A stretch of 60,897 nt of DNA, taken from the NCBI RefSeq assembly GCF_025370785.1, contig NZ_JAMXFA010000040.1:1-60897 (forward strand), in the 5' to 3' direction. Each line of letters opens with the position of its first letter. The stretch's first letter is position 1. The notes below the pieces were generated by a model. The model was not told the origin of the DNA, searched no databases, and worked only from the letters and a program-made list of their open reading frames with translations. The position numbers were made by a program, and so were the translations under genes. Positions 8,225-16,773 of the stretch are shown piece by piece. This DNA comes from Laspinema olomoucense D3b. Lineage in GTDB: Bacteria; Cyanobacteriota; Cyanobacteriia; Cyanobacteriales; Laspinemataceae.

Positions 8225-11023
8225 ATGAAAGTCTGGCTGCACGGTTTGTTTTCTGTCATTTTTTGGCTATGGAATCTCACTTTTTTAGGCATTGTTTACT
8301 TGGGCCTCTTACCTTGGGTAGCAATCCCCTTAATTCAGGCAACCGTTGAGGGAATCATTCCCCTAGAATTTACCCTAGCGGTAACCGGGGCGATCGCCAT
8401 TCCCACGGTTTGTACGGGAATTGGGATGAAGTTACGCAAATATCCCTTACAACTGATTCGCCTCTTTTATGGCGTCGAAGCGCCCTTATTTACCCTGTGC
8501 CTGGTCCGGTTATTCATGCTGCGAGAAATGACCGCCGCCAGTAACCTGATCATCGGAACCGCGCTGCTGGCAATGGCTGCTTTTGCCCTAGAATTATTCT
8601 ATGGCTATGCCAACCGCGATCGTAAGTTAGCTTGGCTACAACTGGCTACTCACAGTTTAATGTTATTAATGGGCCTCTATCTAGGCTCATTATTACTCTT
8701 TTATGTTGTTCCTTTCACCGTCTTTTTTGCCACCTACCTTGTCAGTTTGGATTGGGTACAGGCAATCATTAATATATTCCGGTATAGCTCCTGGAATGTT
8801 ATCTGGTGGGTCCCGTTCTCATTTTTCTTGTGGGGATTCAGTGCCACCTTATTCATTGCCATGCCATCAGCCCTAGCGACTTTTCACATTTATTCTGGCT
8901 ACAAAATTATCCAACAGTTTGCCACCCAGTATGGACGAAAGTGGGCAATATTTGGGTCAGGCTTCTTAGTGACAGCCTGGATGGTGCTATTTCTGTCATT
9001 TCAGCAACAACCTCAAATTCAAGCTTTTAAAAGTTTAGAAAACCCAGTATCAACGGATCGAGAACGGCAAGAATTGTTAGCCAAATCTGACTCAATTCGC
9101 CAAGGACTGCTCAACGCTTATTTACTCTCATATCGCTATCTGAGTACCCACAAAGATAATAACCACATCCGGTTCATGTACCAGGACCTCCTGGGAATGG
9201 AGGAATCTGCCGCGCAAGTTTTGCAAAATTGGTATAATGGATTAATGTCACCCTTTTTGTACCAAGGGTCGCGAGAAGATCGCGAAAAAGCCGCCACCCT
9301 TTATGCGGAATTTTTTGATATGCCCATCCAAAAAGGGGAAGCCAAAACAATTTTACACGCGGCGCAATCCACCTTTAATCGAGAAGAAGCCAAAGCGGGA
9401 TTACTGAATATTAATGAACAACGAGTTTTGCTGAAGCAACAGGAGATTACCGTCACAGAACGGGGAGATTGGGCCGATGTAGAATTGTATGAGGTGTATG
9501 AAAATCAAACTCCTCAAGATGAGGAAGTTTTCTATTATTTTTCCTTGCCCGAAAGTGCGGTATTAACCGGAGTCTGGTTAAATGAAACCGCCGATCGCAG
9601 CGATCGCTACGTCTTCCAAATTTCCCCCCGGGGTGCAGCCCAAGAGGTGTATAATGAACAAGTGCGCCGCAGTATTGATCCAGCGCTATTGGAACAAGTC
9701 GGACCGCGACAATATCGCCTGCGAGTGTTTCCCATCCCCGCCCGCCTCACTTCCTTTGACAATACTAACCGCCAAGAACAGCCAAAACAGCACCTCTGGT
9801 TAACGTATAAAGTCATGCAAAGTGCCCAAGGTTGGGCAATGCCACAACTGGCGGAAAAACGTAACGTTTTTTGGAACCGCAAAACCCAACGCCAGTATAA
9901 CGGAGAAAGGGTAAAACGCCTCGGTGATGCTTGGATGCCAGAGTTTCTACCGGCAACTGATTCCCCTTCCGGAACCGCACATCAGGTCACTTTACCGGGA
10001 GATTACCAGATTTCCGCGAAACCCCTAACGGAGAAGGATTATATCTTACCCCAAGGTAAACGGATTGCTGTCATCCTCGATCGCTCTTATAGTATGCGAT
10101 CGCACGCCCAAGAAGTCACCCAAACCGTAAATTGGCTAAAACAAAACGGATTTGCCGATAACCGTTTTGATAACAACGATGCGGACCTCTATTTAACCGC
10201 CTCACCTGGTGCGAAACCCTTGCGTCTGGACAATCTCGGTGAGTTGAATCCGACCCAAATCAACTATTATGGGAGTCTCAACTATCGGGAAATGTTGCAG
10301 CAGTTCCAGGAATTGCAAGGGGAAACGACTTATGATGCAGTCGCCTTGATTAGCGATCGCGGCAGTTATGAATTAGCCAAAGATAGCCCCGATTTGCTCA
10401 CCCTTTCCCGTCCCTTATGGATGGTCCATTTAGGGGGATTACCCCGGGCGTATGATGACGGAACCTTACAAGCAATTCAAGGCACGGGCGGGGGCGTTTC
10501 TACGGACCTAGAGGAGGTATTACAGCGCATCGCCACCACTGCCAAATTAGGCCAATCTGCGGTAAGTGTAGTCGATGGATATAGCTGGTTTGTAGAGAAA
10601 CCTGCGAAAGCTTCGCTCGCCACTTTACCGAAAACCCTAACCACAGCAACGGTTCCAGACAAAGCAGGAGTAGAACCGTTAGCCGCAAGGCAACTGATTC
10701 TGGCCTTATCTAAACAGATGGATGCGGCAAGTATAGCCGATTTAGACGCGATTCATGCCATCGCCAAACACTATGAAATTGTCTCCCCTTATTCCTCAGC
10801 GATCGTACTCGTCAACGAAGAGCAAAAGCGGGAGTTAAAAGAGGCAGAATCCCGCAGCGATCGCTTTAATCGGGAAATCGAAGATGGAACCGAACAATTG
10901 CAGCAACCGCAGGATATGATGAGTGTGCCAGTACCCGAACCCCATCAATGGGTGGGGATGATGGGGGCGACTGGACTACTGATTTTTGCCAAGCGTAAAT
11001 GGGGTAAAAAATCCGTGGGATAA
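8225..11023 (+). CDS. PEP-CTERM family integral membrane protein with VIT and VWA-like domains
   Basis: This 932-residue protein begins with several transmembrane helices (about residues 5-260). A VIT-like region follows (about 395-515, with VELYEVYENQTPQDEEVFYYFSLP). Next is a von Willebrand A-like domain whose metal site reads DRSYS (Asp619, Ser621, Ser623) just after a hydrophobic strand. The C-terminus carries VPEP (903-906), a short hydrophobic segment and a KRKWGKK cluster, the tripartite exosortase sorting signal. This combination matches the TIGR02921-type PEP-CTERM integral membrane proteins. The role is unknown, but it implies that an exosortase/PEP-CTERM system exists elsewhere in the genome. 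The start ATG at 8225 is well placed. Confidence 0.85.
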   Translation: MKVWLHGLFSVIFWLWNLTFLGIVYLGLLPWVAIPLIQATVEGIIPLEFTLAVTGAIAIPTVCTGIGMKLRKYPLQLIRLFYGVEAPLFTLCLVRLFMLREMTAASNLIIGTALLAMAAFALELFYGYANRDRKLAWLQLATHSLMLLMGLYLGSLLLFYVVPFTVFFATYLVSLDWVQAIINIFRYSSWNVIWWVPFSFFLWGFSATLFIAMPSALATFHIYSGYKIIQQFATQYGRKWAIFGSGFLVTAWMVLFLSFQQQPQIQAFKSLENPVSTDRERQELLAKSDSIRQGLLNAYLLSYRYLSTHKDNNHIRFMYQDLLGMEESAAQVLQNWYNGLMSPFLYQGSREDREKAATLYAEFFDMPIQKGEAKTILHAAQSTFNREEAKAGLLNINEQRVLLKQQEITVTERGDWADVELYEVYENQTPQDEEVFYYFSLPESAVLTGVWLNETADRSDRYVFQISPRGAAQEVYNEQVRRSIDPALLEQVGPRQYRLRVFPIPARLTSFDNTNRQEQPKQHLWLTYKVMQSAQGWAMPQLAEKRNVFWNRKTQRQYNGERVKRLGDAWMPEFLPATDSPSGTAHQVTLPGDYQISAKPLTEKDYILPQGKRIAVILDRSYSMRSHAQEVTQTVNWLKQNGFADNRFDNNDADLYLTASPGAKPLRLDNLGELNPTQINYYGSLNYREMLQQFQELQGETTYDAVALISDRGSYELAKDSPDLLTLSRPLWMVHLGGLPRAYDDGTLQAIQGTGGGVSTDLEEVLQRIATTAKLGQSAVSVVDGYSWFVEKPAKASLATLPKTLTTATVPDKAGVEPLAARQLILALSKQMDAASIADLDAIHAIAKHYEIVSPYSSAIVLVNEEQKRELKEAESRSDRFNREIEDGTEQLQQPQDMMSVPVPEPHQWVGMMGATGLLIFAKRKWGKKSVG

Positions 11024-11064
11024 TTGTCCGAAAACCACCACAATAAAGGTGGTAAGCTTGAAAA

Positions 11065-11090
11065 TTTTAGCCCGCCTGAGCGGGCTAAAA
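11065..11090 (+). terminator. Perfect 11-bp hairpin, bidirectional terminator
   Basis: TTTTAGCCCGC (11065-11075) and GCGGGCTAAAA (11080-11090) form a perfect stem around the loop CTGA, 41 nt after the PEP-CTERM gene and upstream (plus side) of the convergent ABC1-kinase stop. The A/T ends on both arms allow termination in both directions. A shorter relative, AGCCCGC/GCGGGCT, occurs at 58947-58964. Confidence 0.75.
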
Positions 11091-11252
11091 CATATCAGCA
11101 AAAGAAAGCAAGATGCTCGCACTCCATGAGTCCGAGAAGCGCCATAAGAAAAGATAAGGACTAAAACCCTTTGATTGCTTTTCAGTCTGTTAAAACCTTA
11201 CTTTAGCTATTATCAGAGGGTTTGAACCCCCGCCGGACTCCTGCCGCAGCCA

Positions 11253-12905
11253 TTACCGCAATCTGCCCGATCGCAAGATACTAATTATCAACCATAACCC
11301 AATCAAACTCGCTGCTGCAAACAGGATATCACTTAAATAGTAGACATTACTCACTGCGGCTTGGGAAGAAACCACTGCTGCCCCCATAATCAGAGAACCT
11401 ACCAATATACTAAAAGAAAGCCTATTGGCGGCAGAATCCAACGTGCGACGTAGGGCCTCTACGTCTTTCATGGCGACGTTCCAAATTAAACTTTCTGAGG
11501 TTACTCGATCGAGTAATACCTCAAATTGTCTCGGGGACTGCAAAGAGAGATTTTTGATATCGAGGGCAGTTCTGAGTAATCCCTGTAATGGTGCTTCCCC
11601 AATTAATTGCCGTCCGAATAAATCGGTCATTAAGGGTTTGATTTGGTCGGCAAAGTTGTACTCTGGGTCAAGATTACGGGCAATTCCCTCTAGGTTGGCG
11701 ATCGCCTTGGCACAAAGTCCCATATTCGCAGGCATCCGCAAGCGATTGTTGCGGGAGACTTCTAGCACTTCGTAGAACAACTGGCTAAAACTCAGTTCAG
11801 ACAGGCTCATGTTATAATAGCGGCGCAAGAGGCGATCGTAATCACTTTCCAGATTTGATATATTCACCGTCTTACTCGTCGAACCCGCCATATCGATCGC
11901 CAGTTGACTGCATCGTTGGGCGTCTAAATTCACCATTGCCAACAACATCTCGATGAGCAATTGTTGGGTTCTCGGGTCCATCCGTCCCACCATCCCACAA
12001 TCAATTAAGGCAACTCGTCCATCCCTTAAATAAAACAAATTCCCTGGATGCGGGTCAGCATGGAAAAATCCATCTAAACAAATTTGTTGGAAAAATACCC
12101 GCGTCAATAAATTGGCGATCGCCTTCCGTTGGGCCACTCTATCAATCCCCGGCATTCCATCATATTTTGCCAGCAAAATTGGGTCTCCATCCACCCACTC
12201 CATCACCAGCAATTTTTCTGTGGTTAAATTCCAATAAATTTCGGGAATCGCAATTTTTTTCGGTTCAAACCAGCGACTTTGGGCTAAATTGCGCCGCAGT
12301 TTATCTCCATTCGCCCCTTCTTCTGTAAAATTTAACTCCCCACGCAAGGCGGTCCCAAATTCCTCCGCCAAACCGACTAAATCATAAGAGTCCCCAAACT
12401 CTGCGATCGAGACTAATTCGGCTAATCCCGTCAACAAACTAATATCTTGTTCTATGATTTTTTCCAGTCCGGGACGTTGCACCTTAACCGCCACTTCCTG
12501 TCCATTTTTCAGGGTGGCCCGATGGGTTTGGGCGATCGAACCCGCCGCAACAGGTTCAGTATTCAGGGTGGCAAAAACATCCTCAATCGGTTGTCGCAAT
12601 TGTTGGCGGATAGTTACCTCCACATCTTCCCAGGGGACTGGAGGCACTTCCGCTTGTAATGCCGTCAGTTCGTCAATATATTCTTGGGGTAAAAGGTCCG
12701 GACGGGTACTCAGCAGTTGGCCCACTTTCACATAGACTGGCCCGAGGTCTACGAATATGTTCCGTAATACTGCCGGTGGTGGCAATTTCGGTTCGTCGGT
12801 TTTGCCTCCCGTCAACAACCGTCTCATGTAGTCCCAACCATTACGCAGGACGACTTCAAAAATCTCCCGTTGACGGGCGCTAGATTGAGTAAGGTTTGAC
12901 CACAT
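11253..12905 (-). CDS. ABC1/UbiB (AarF)-family atypical kinase-like protein
   Basis: This is a member of the ABC1/UbiB/ADCK protein-kinase-like family (550 aa from the ATG at 12905; the frame opens four codons earlier at a TTG). It shows the family-specific KVGQ motif (60-63), the A-loop AAGSIAQTHRA replacing a glycine-rich loop, the invariant Lys in VAVKVQRPG (Lys141), HADPHPGN (282-289) and LIDCGM (Asp302). Two hydrophobic helices close the C-terminus (about 495-545), so it is membrane-anchored. Relatives act in ubiquinone or plastoquinone metabolism and thylakoid lipid homeostasis; the precise role here is inferred only by family. Confidence 0.9.
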   Translation of the reverse strand: MWSNLTQSSARQREIFEVVLRNGWDYMRRLLTGGKTDEPKLPPPAVLRNIFVDLGPVYVKVGQLLSTRPDLLPQEYIDELTALQAEVPPVPWEDVEVTIRQQLRQPIEDVFATLNTEPVAAGSIAQTHRATLKNGQEVAVKVQRPGLEKIIEQDISLLTGLAELVSIAEFGDSYDLVGLAEEFGTALRGELNFTEEGANGDKLRRNLAQSRWFEPKKIAIPEIYWNLTTEKLLVMEWVDGDPILLAKYDGMPGIDRVAQRKAIANLLTRVFFQQICLDGFFHADPHPGNLFYLRDGRVALIDCGMVGRMDPRTQQLLIEMLLAMVNLDAQRCSQLAIDMAGSTSKTVNISNLESDYDRLLRRYYNMSLSELSFSQLFYEVLEVSRNNRLRMPANMGLCAKAIANLEGIARNLDPEYNFADQIKPLMTDLFGRQLIGEAPLQGLLRTALDIKNLSLQSPRQFEVLLDRVTSESLIWNVAMKDVEALRRTLDSAANRLSFSILVGSLIMGAAVVSSQAAVSNVYYLSDILFAAASLIGLWLIISILRSGRLR

Positions 12906-13135
12906 TTGAACTCTCAACAGTTAGAGGTATATTAGAAGAATCAAGAACCGGGAAAAATCAAGAATTCCACACAATTGACCGGAGGGTATCCCGCTGTTTA
13001 AGGTTACCAGACCCGTCCCTGACCCTCCCCAAGGCACAGGGGAGGGGTTAGAGACTCCTAAAAATAGTCCCGTTTTGACGGAGAATCCAGAAATTCTTCC
13101 CGTTCTCTTCTTACTTTGTCTCGATCTTTTCTCGT

Positions 13136-13534
13136 TTACCCTTCTTTGTCATCTTCTTCGAGACGGATTATATCTTCGTCCCCCAAAAATTCTCCATTTT
13201 GCACTTCAATTAAGACGAGGGGAATCACCCCTGGATTTTCGAGGCGATGGGGGGTACAGACCGGAACGTAGCTAGACTGGTTTTGAATCAGCAGGGATTC
13301 TTTTTCCCCACAGATGATTTTGGCGGTACCGGAAACAACGATCCAATGTTCACTACGGTGATAATGGATTTGGGTTTTCATCCGATGTCCGGGTTTGACT
13401 TCAACTCGGGAGATGCGATACCGTTCTCCGGTTTCTAAGACGGTGGCAGTTCCCCAAAATCTCTCTTCGGTATGAAGTCCGCTATCGGAGGCGTTCACGG
13501 GTTCTAATTCGGTGGGGTTTTTGGTTTCTGTCAT
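13136..13534 (-). CDS. Cupin, C-terminal domain type of mannose-6-phosphate isomerase
   Basis: This 132-residue single cupin resembles the phosphomannose isomerase type II C-terminal domain. The metal-binding motif appears as HYHRSEHWIVVSGTA with Glu and a later VPVCTPHRLENPG. In many bacteria this domain is fused behind the GDP-mannose pyrophosphorylase domain. Here it is a separate gene 283 bp downstream of manC on the same strand, with a MITE-like element between them. A role in mannose-6-phosphate/fructose-6-phosphate conversion for GDP-mannose supply is likely. Confidence 0.85.
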   Translation of the reverse strand: MTETKNPTELEPVNASDSGLHTEERFWGTATVLETGERYRISRVEVKPGHRMKTQIHYHRSEHWIVVSGTAKIICGEKESLLIQNQSSYVPVCTPHRLENPGVIPLVLIEVQNGEFLGDEDIIRLEEDDKEG

Positions 13535-13619
13535 GGATTTATATTTCCTTGAGATTCAAGTGGATTGAGATGCATCCGATGGCCGATCGCCCTGAGCAAA
13601 TATAGCAATTTTCACATCC

Positions 13620-13732
13620 ATGAGGTACATCTATATCGATCCCCCCTAGCCCCCCTTAACAAGGGGGGGACCTGGAAAGTCCCCCTTGTCAAGGGGGATT
13701 TAGGGGGATCGGTGAATGTACTTCACCAACAA
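13620..13732. repeat. MITE-like palindromic element
   Basis: Two arms rich in CCCCC/GGGGG blocks form a long imperfect inverted repeat. The core runs from GATCCCCCC (13638) to GGGGGATC (13710), with internal CCCCCTTAACAAGGGGG and CCCCCTTGTCAAGGGGG. The outer flanks also match (AGGTACAT on the left, ATGTACTT on the right). The length is about 110 bp and there is no coding sequence. Elements with this core are common dispersed repeats in cyanobacterial genomes. It separates manC from the cupin gene and may act as a terminator. Confidence 0.85.
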
Positions 13733-13816
13733 GAGAAACGCTATATAACGGTTTCCCCAGTGATGAGATATAGTTCCCGACTTCATCGGTCCCTCATCAG
13801 TCCTCTGGGTGCTATA

Positions 13817-14866
13817 TTATAATTCCGAGCTAAATCGCGGGTCGTTTTCCAACTGTTTGAGGACTTGTTTAATATCCTGAGTGCGGTCTTTTTTGACAAT
13901 CAGGGTGACATTGCGATCGCGCACAATGACGATATCCTCTAATCCAATGGTGACAATCCGCTCATCGTCGCTACTGGCATAGAGGATTGCGCCCTGGGTG
14001 TCCAGTCCGATATGGTTTGCCAGTTCCACATTGGTTCGATCGCCCTTGAGGAGTCTTTCTAAGGCGTTCCAGTCGCCTAAATCATCCCACCCAAAAGCAG
14101 CAGGAATCACATAAGCTAACTGAGTTTTTTCCATTAACGCATAATCAATACTCTTTTTCGGCAGGTCTGCATAAGCCGCTACCCCTTTTTGGGCTAGGGG
14201 TTCAAAAATCTCAGGAGCATGGGTTTTTAGCTCCTCAATGACCACTCCAGCCCGAAAAATAAACATTCCGCTATTCCAGGTATAGCGGCCTGTAGCGATA
14301 AATTCCTCGGCTTTGGCGCGATCGGGTTTTTCTGTAAAACGGCTGACCCGGTAAGCATTTAATCCCTGATAAGGGGCGACTGCCTCAGCTTGTTCGATAT
14401 AACCGTAACCTGTGGAGGGTTCCGTGGGTTCAATCCCCAAGGTGACGATCGCCGGTTTTTCCGTTGCCAGTTGACTCGCTGCTGCTAGGGTTTTTCCGTA
14501 AGCCTCCTCATCACCAATCCAGTGATCCGCCGGGAAAAACCCCACCACTGCCTCGGGACCCTCCCGACGCTCAATTTCGATCGCCGCCCATGCCACCGCC
14601 GGTGCAGTATCCCGTCCCTCGGGTTCAATCAGGATATTTTTTTCCGGGAGTTGGGGTAACTGTTCCTTGATGCCATCGGCAATTTGGGCATTTGTGACAA
14701 CCCACAATCCTTCCCAACCTCCGGCGACTGCCAGCAACCGATTGGCGGTGGCTTGGAGTAGACTGATGCCACTGCCATCTAAACTTAGAAACTGCTTGGG
14801 TCGCGATCGGCGACTCAGGGGCCAAAAGCGTTCCCCTTTCCCCCCAGCCAGAATTACGGGTATCAT
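13817..14866 (-). CDS. manC: Mannose-1-phosphate guanylyltransferase
   Basis: This is a GDP-mannose pyrophosphorylase (349 aa) that makes GDP-mannose from mannose-1-phosphate and GTP for polysaccharides and glycans. The nucleotide-binding signature PVILAGGKGERFWPLSRRSRPKQF is at the N-terminus. Further motifs are FFPADHWIGDE, TLGIEPTEPSTGYGYIE, FTEKPDRAKAEEF, WNSGMFIFRAG and FGWDDLGDWNAL. The ATG at 14866 is preferred to the TTG two codons upstream. It lacks the fused isomerase cupin, which is supplied by the next gene downstream. Confidence 0.93.
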   Translation of the reverse strand: MIPVILAGGKGERFWPLSRRSRPKQFLSLDGSGISLLQATANRLLAVAGGWEGLWVVTNAQIADGIKEQLPQLPEKNILIEPEGRDTAPAVAWAAIEIERREGPEAVVGFFPADHWIGDEEAYGKTLAAASQLATEKPAIVTLGIEPTEPSTGYGYIEQAEAVAPYQGLNAYRVSRFTEKPDRAKAEEFIATGRYTWNSGMFIFRAGVVIEELKTHAPEIFEPLAQKGVAAYADLPKKSIDYALMEKTQLAYVIPAAFGWDDLGDWNALERLLKGDRTNVELANHIGLDTQGAILYASSDDERIVTIGLEDIVIVRDRNVTLIVKKDRTQDIKQVLKQLENDPRFSSEL

Positions 14867-14880
14867 GGACAATTTTTCTT

Positions 14881-14913
14881 AACGGTTATAGGGTTTGCCT
14901 TATTATAACCGTT
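14881..14913 (-). promoter_or_regulatory. Palindrome overlapping a -10 hexamer upstream of manC
   Basis: AACGGTTATA (14881-14890) and TATAACCGTT (14904-14913) are perfect inverted repeats separated by 13 bp. They lie 15-47 bp upstream of the manC ATG. On the minus strand the palindrome contains TATAAT (plus 14902-14907), so a dimeric regulator bound here would sit on a promoter. No matching -35 is clear, and a hairpin in the transcript leader is the alternative. Confidence 0.4.
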
Positions 14914-14963
14914 CAGGCTGGGGGCTTTGCGAAAGGACGGCTAATGCGGTAAAAGACACCCAA

Positions 14964-15395
14964 TTAGCCCACTTGTAACAGTTCTTCTAACATCAGACTC
15001 TCTAACACCGAGTTACCCACCTGTAACTGAGACTTAGCCGCCTCACTTAACTGTAACCGCCTGCGGGATTCCTGATGAAAATCTTGACCTTCCTCAAATC
15101 CACTAGCTTTTAATTTCTGCACCGCAAAAGCACAAGCTTCCGCCCTTAAATCCAGTTCCGGCATCAGGATTAATGAATTCTGAATTAGCCACCGACAAGC
15201 ATCGGGATCAACTTCCGCCAGTTCATAAGTTGCTTCTTTTAGAACTTCTTCGATCGCTTGAGGGGTGGGTAACACCTTCAAAAAGTTTTTCACTGCAATC
15301 ACTAAAGCAGGATTCCTCGCCTTGAAAACATCCAGGGCTACTTCTGTATGTAGCCTTTCCTTCGGGTCACTTTTGACACTTTTTAAAGGAGACAT
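14964..15395 (-). CDS. Conserved-looking hypothetical protein, helical
   Basis: This is a predicted soluble, mostly alpha-helical protein of 143 residues whose family I do not recognise. The open frame continues upstream to 15560, but the ATG at 15395 is preceded by a good AAGGA site 8 nt away and begins the regular coding composition. The C-terminal half is Leu- and Glu-rich (SVLESLMLEELLQVG) and contains WLIQNSLILMPELDLRAEACAF. It has no membrane segment and no Cys/His cluster. It lies about 100 bp upstream of manC on the same strand. Confidence 0.6.
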   Translation of the reverse strand: MSPLKSVKSDPKERLHTEVALDVFKARNPALVIAVKNFLKVLPTPQAIEEVLKEATYELAEVDPDACRWLIQNSLILMPELDLRAEACAFAVQKLKASGFEEGQDFHQESRRRLQLSEAAKSQLQVGNSVLESLMLEELLQVG

Positions 15396-15913
15396 TAATA
15401 CCGTCCTTTCCTTGGCCCCACAGGGGTTAAGGGTTTGTAACATGGCTAATCGTTGGGTTTTTTTTATAAATGAGCGGCTTAGTCTGCGGTCAATCCCACT
15501 AAGAATAGAGATCCAGGTGTCGGGGCACTGTTCCTCGTTAGGGTGGTCTGCCCGGAACAAGTTTGAACTCCCAACAATAGCCTAAATCTGTAAAATTCGG
15601 GGCTGCCGTGGAATTGATTATAAGTTGACCTGTTCTGAAACAGTAGAAAAAAAAAGTGAATTATTTGTGAAGGGCACTGTTCGGTTCAAAACCAGTCAAG
15701 GGGTTGGGGATTTATTGCGTTTTGTTAAAAATCCCTCACAATTCACCAGTAATTCACAATCTCTGCTTAGGGTGTAGGTCGATGACTGAATCAGCTCATT
15801 CCCCGGAACGCCCCTAAAGGCTCTGCATTTTACAGAAATTTTTCGCCAGACGGGTCGGATTTAGCTTAATCGGTTGTTGGTTTCCCTCAAAAGCATGAAC
15901 TGGGTGTTACATT
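15396..15913. other. Divergent spacer
   Basis: About 520 bp lie between the minus-strand hypothetical and the plus-strand zinc-ribbon gene. I see no RNA gene or strong palindrome. The upstream extension of the minus-strand frame occupies the first 165 bp. Promoters for both genes are expected here but are not clear. Confidence 0.5.
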
Positions 15914-16261
15914 ATGAGTTCTTGTCCTTGTTGCTCTTATCCACTCTTGCGCCATATTCGCCGTAGCCAGGTTGATTGGTTTTGTCAACATTGTTGGCAA
16001 TTCATGCCCGATTTTTCTGAGCCCCTCAGTTCCTCCCAGACTCTGAATCAATTCCACAATCAAGTAGACTTGGTTACCACCGAGCCCCGATGGAATCGCG
16101 AACCCAATCGCTATCCCCATGTGGTTAGTTTATCGGACTCCCTTCGCTTTAAGAATGCTAAACCAAGCCTGGAGAAAACTCCACGGGTGGCTTCCCCGAA
16201 AACTCAACTGTTGAACCCGGAAAAAACTCGCCTATTGGTCGGAAATCGGGAAATTTTATAA
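15914..16261 (+). CDS. Small zinc-ribbon-like protein
   Basis: This 115-residue protein opens with CPCCSYPLLRHIRRSQVDWFCQHC, two C-x2-C knuckles 19-20 residues apart that should bind one zinc. A WQFMPDF segment follows. The remainder is low in hydrophobics and probably disordered. Proteins with this N-terminal ribbon recur in cyanobacteria, but I know of no function. It starts at an ATG and stands alone, followed by 134 bp to the convergent response regulator gene. Confidence 0.75.
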   Translation: MSSCPCCSYPLLRHIRRSQVDWFCQHCWQFMPDFSEPLSSSQTLNQFHNQVDLVTTEPRWNREPNRYPHVVSLSDSLRFKNAKPSLEKTPRVASPKTQLLNPEKTRLLVGNREIL

Positions 16262-16395
16262 ACTACCGTATTTACGGATCCTTAACAGTGGCGATCGCTA
16301 ATCTTTAGATGAGTTCCATGCCGGTTTCGCGGTAAGGGTCAGGCCCATTAAATCATCAGAGTCTTTTAGGTAATTTTTTGATAAAAAAACGGCAT

Positions 16396-16773
16396 TCATT
16401 CACTCCATTGCAAAATTTTTCGCACATCATGAGCTAAAGTTTCCGCTTTAAAAGGCTTAAGAATTGCCCCAGCACCCCCTAATTCAATCAGTTCTTTTTG
16501 TTCCCGAATTTGAGCCTTAGCTGTTAACCAAATCGTGGGAATTTGTTCCGTAGCCGCATGGTTTTTTAGTTCCCGAAAGGTACTGGGTCCATCCATCTCG
16601 GGCATCATTACATCCAGTAAAATGGCGTCGGGTTGTTTCGCTTGAGCTAAAGCAATCCCTTCCCGTCCGGAACTGGCGGTAAGCACCTCCCACCCAGCCA
16701 CAACTTCCAAGGAAAATTGAATAATTTCCCGTAAGCCATCTTCATCATCAATGACTAAAATTCGTTTGTTCAT
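16396..16773 (-). CDS. Single-domain response regulator
   Basis: This is a 125-residue stand-alone receiver domain with no output domain (CheY/Spo0F-like). The acidic pocket IDDEDG (Asp9, Asp10), phospho-acceptor Asp54 in LLDVMMPEMDGP, Thr84 in WLTAK and Lys106 in LKPF are all present. The ATG at 16773 is preferred because GAGG lies about 10 nt upstream, although the frame is open to 16875. It overlaps the last 26 bp of the upstream histidine kinase gene, so the two are translationally coupled and very probably cognate. Confidence 0.9.
   Translation of the reverse strand: MNKRILVIDDEDGLREIIQFSLEVVAGWEVLTASSGREGIALAQAKQPDAILLDVMMPEMDGPSTFRELKNHAATEQIPTIWLTAKAQIREQKELIELGGAGAILKPFKAETLAHDVRKILQWSE

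Noticed and set aside
15726-16120. Minus-strand frame opposite the zinc-ribbon gene
   Set aside because: The plus-strand protein has a clear double CxxC motif, while the opposite frame has no features.
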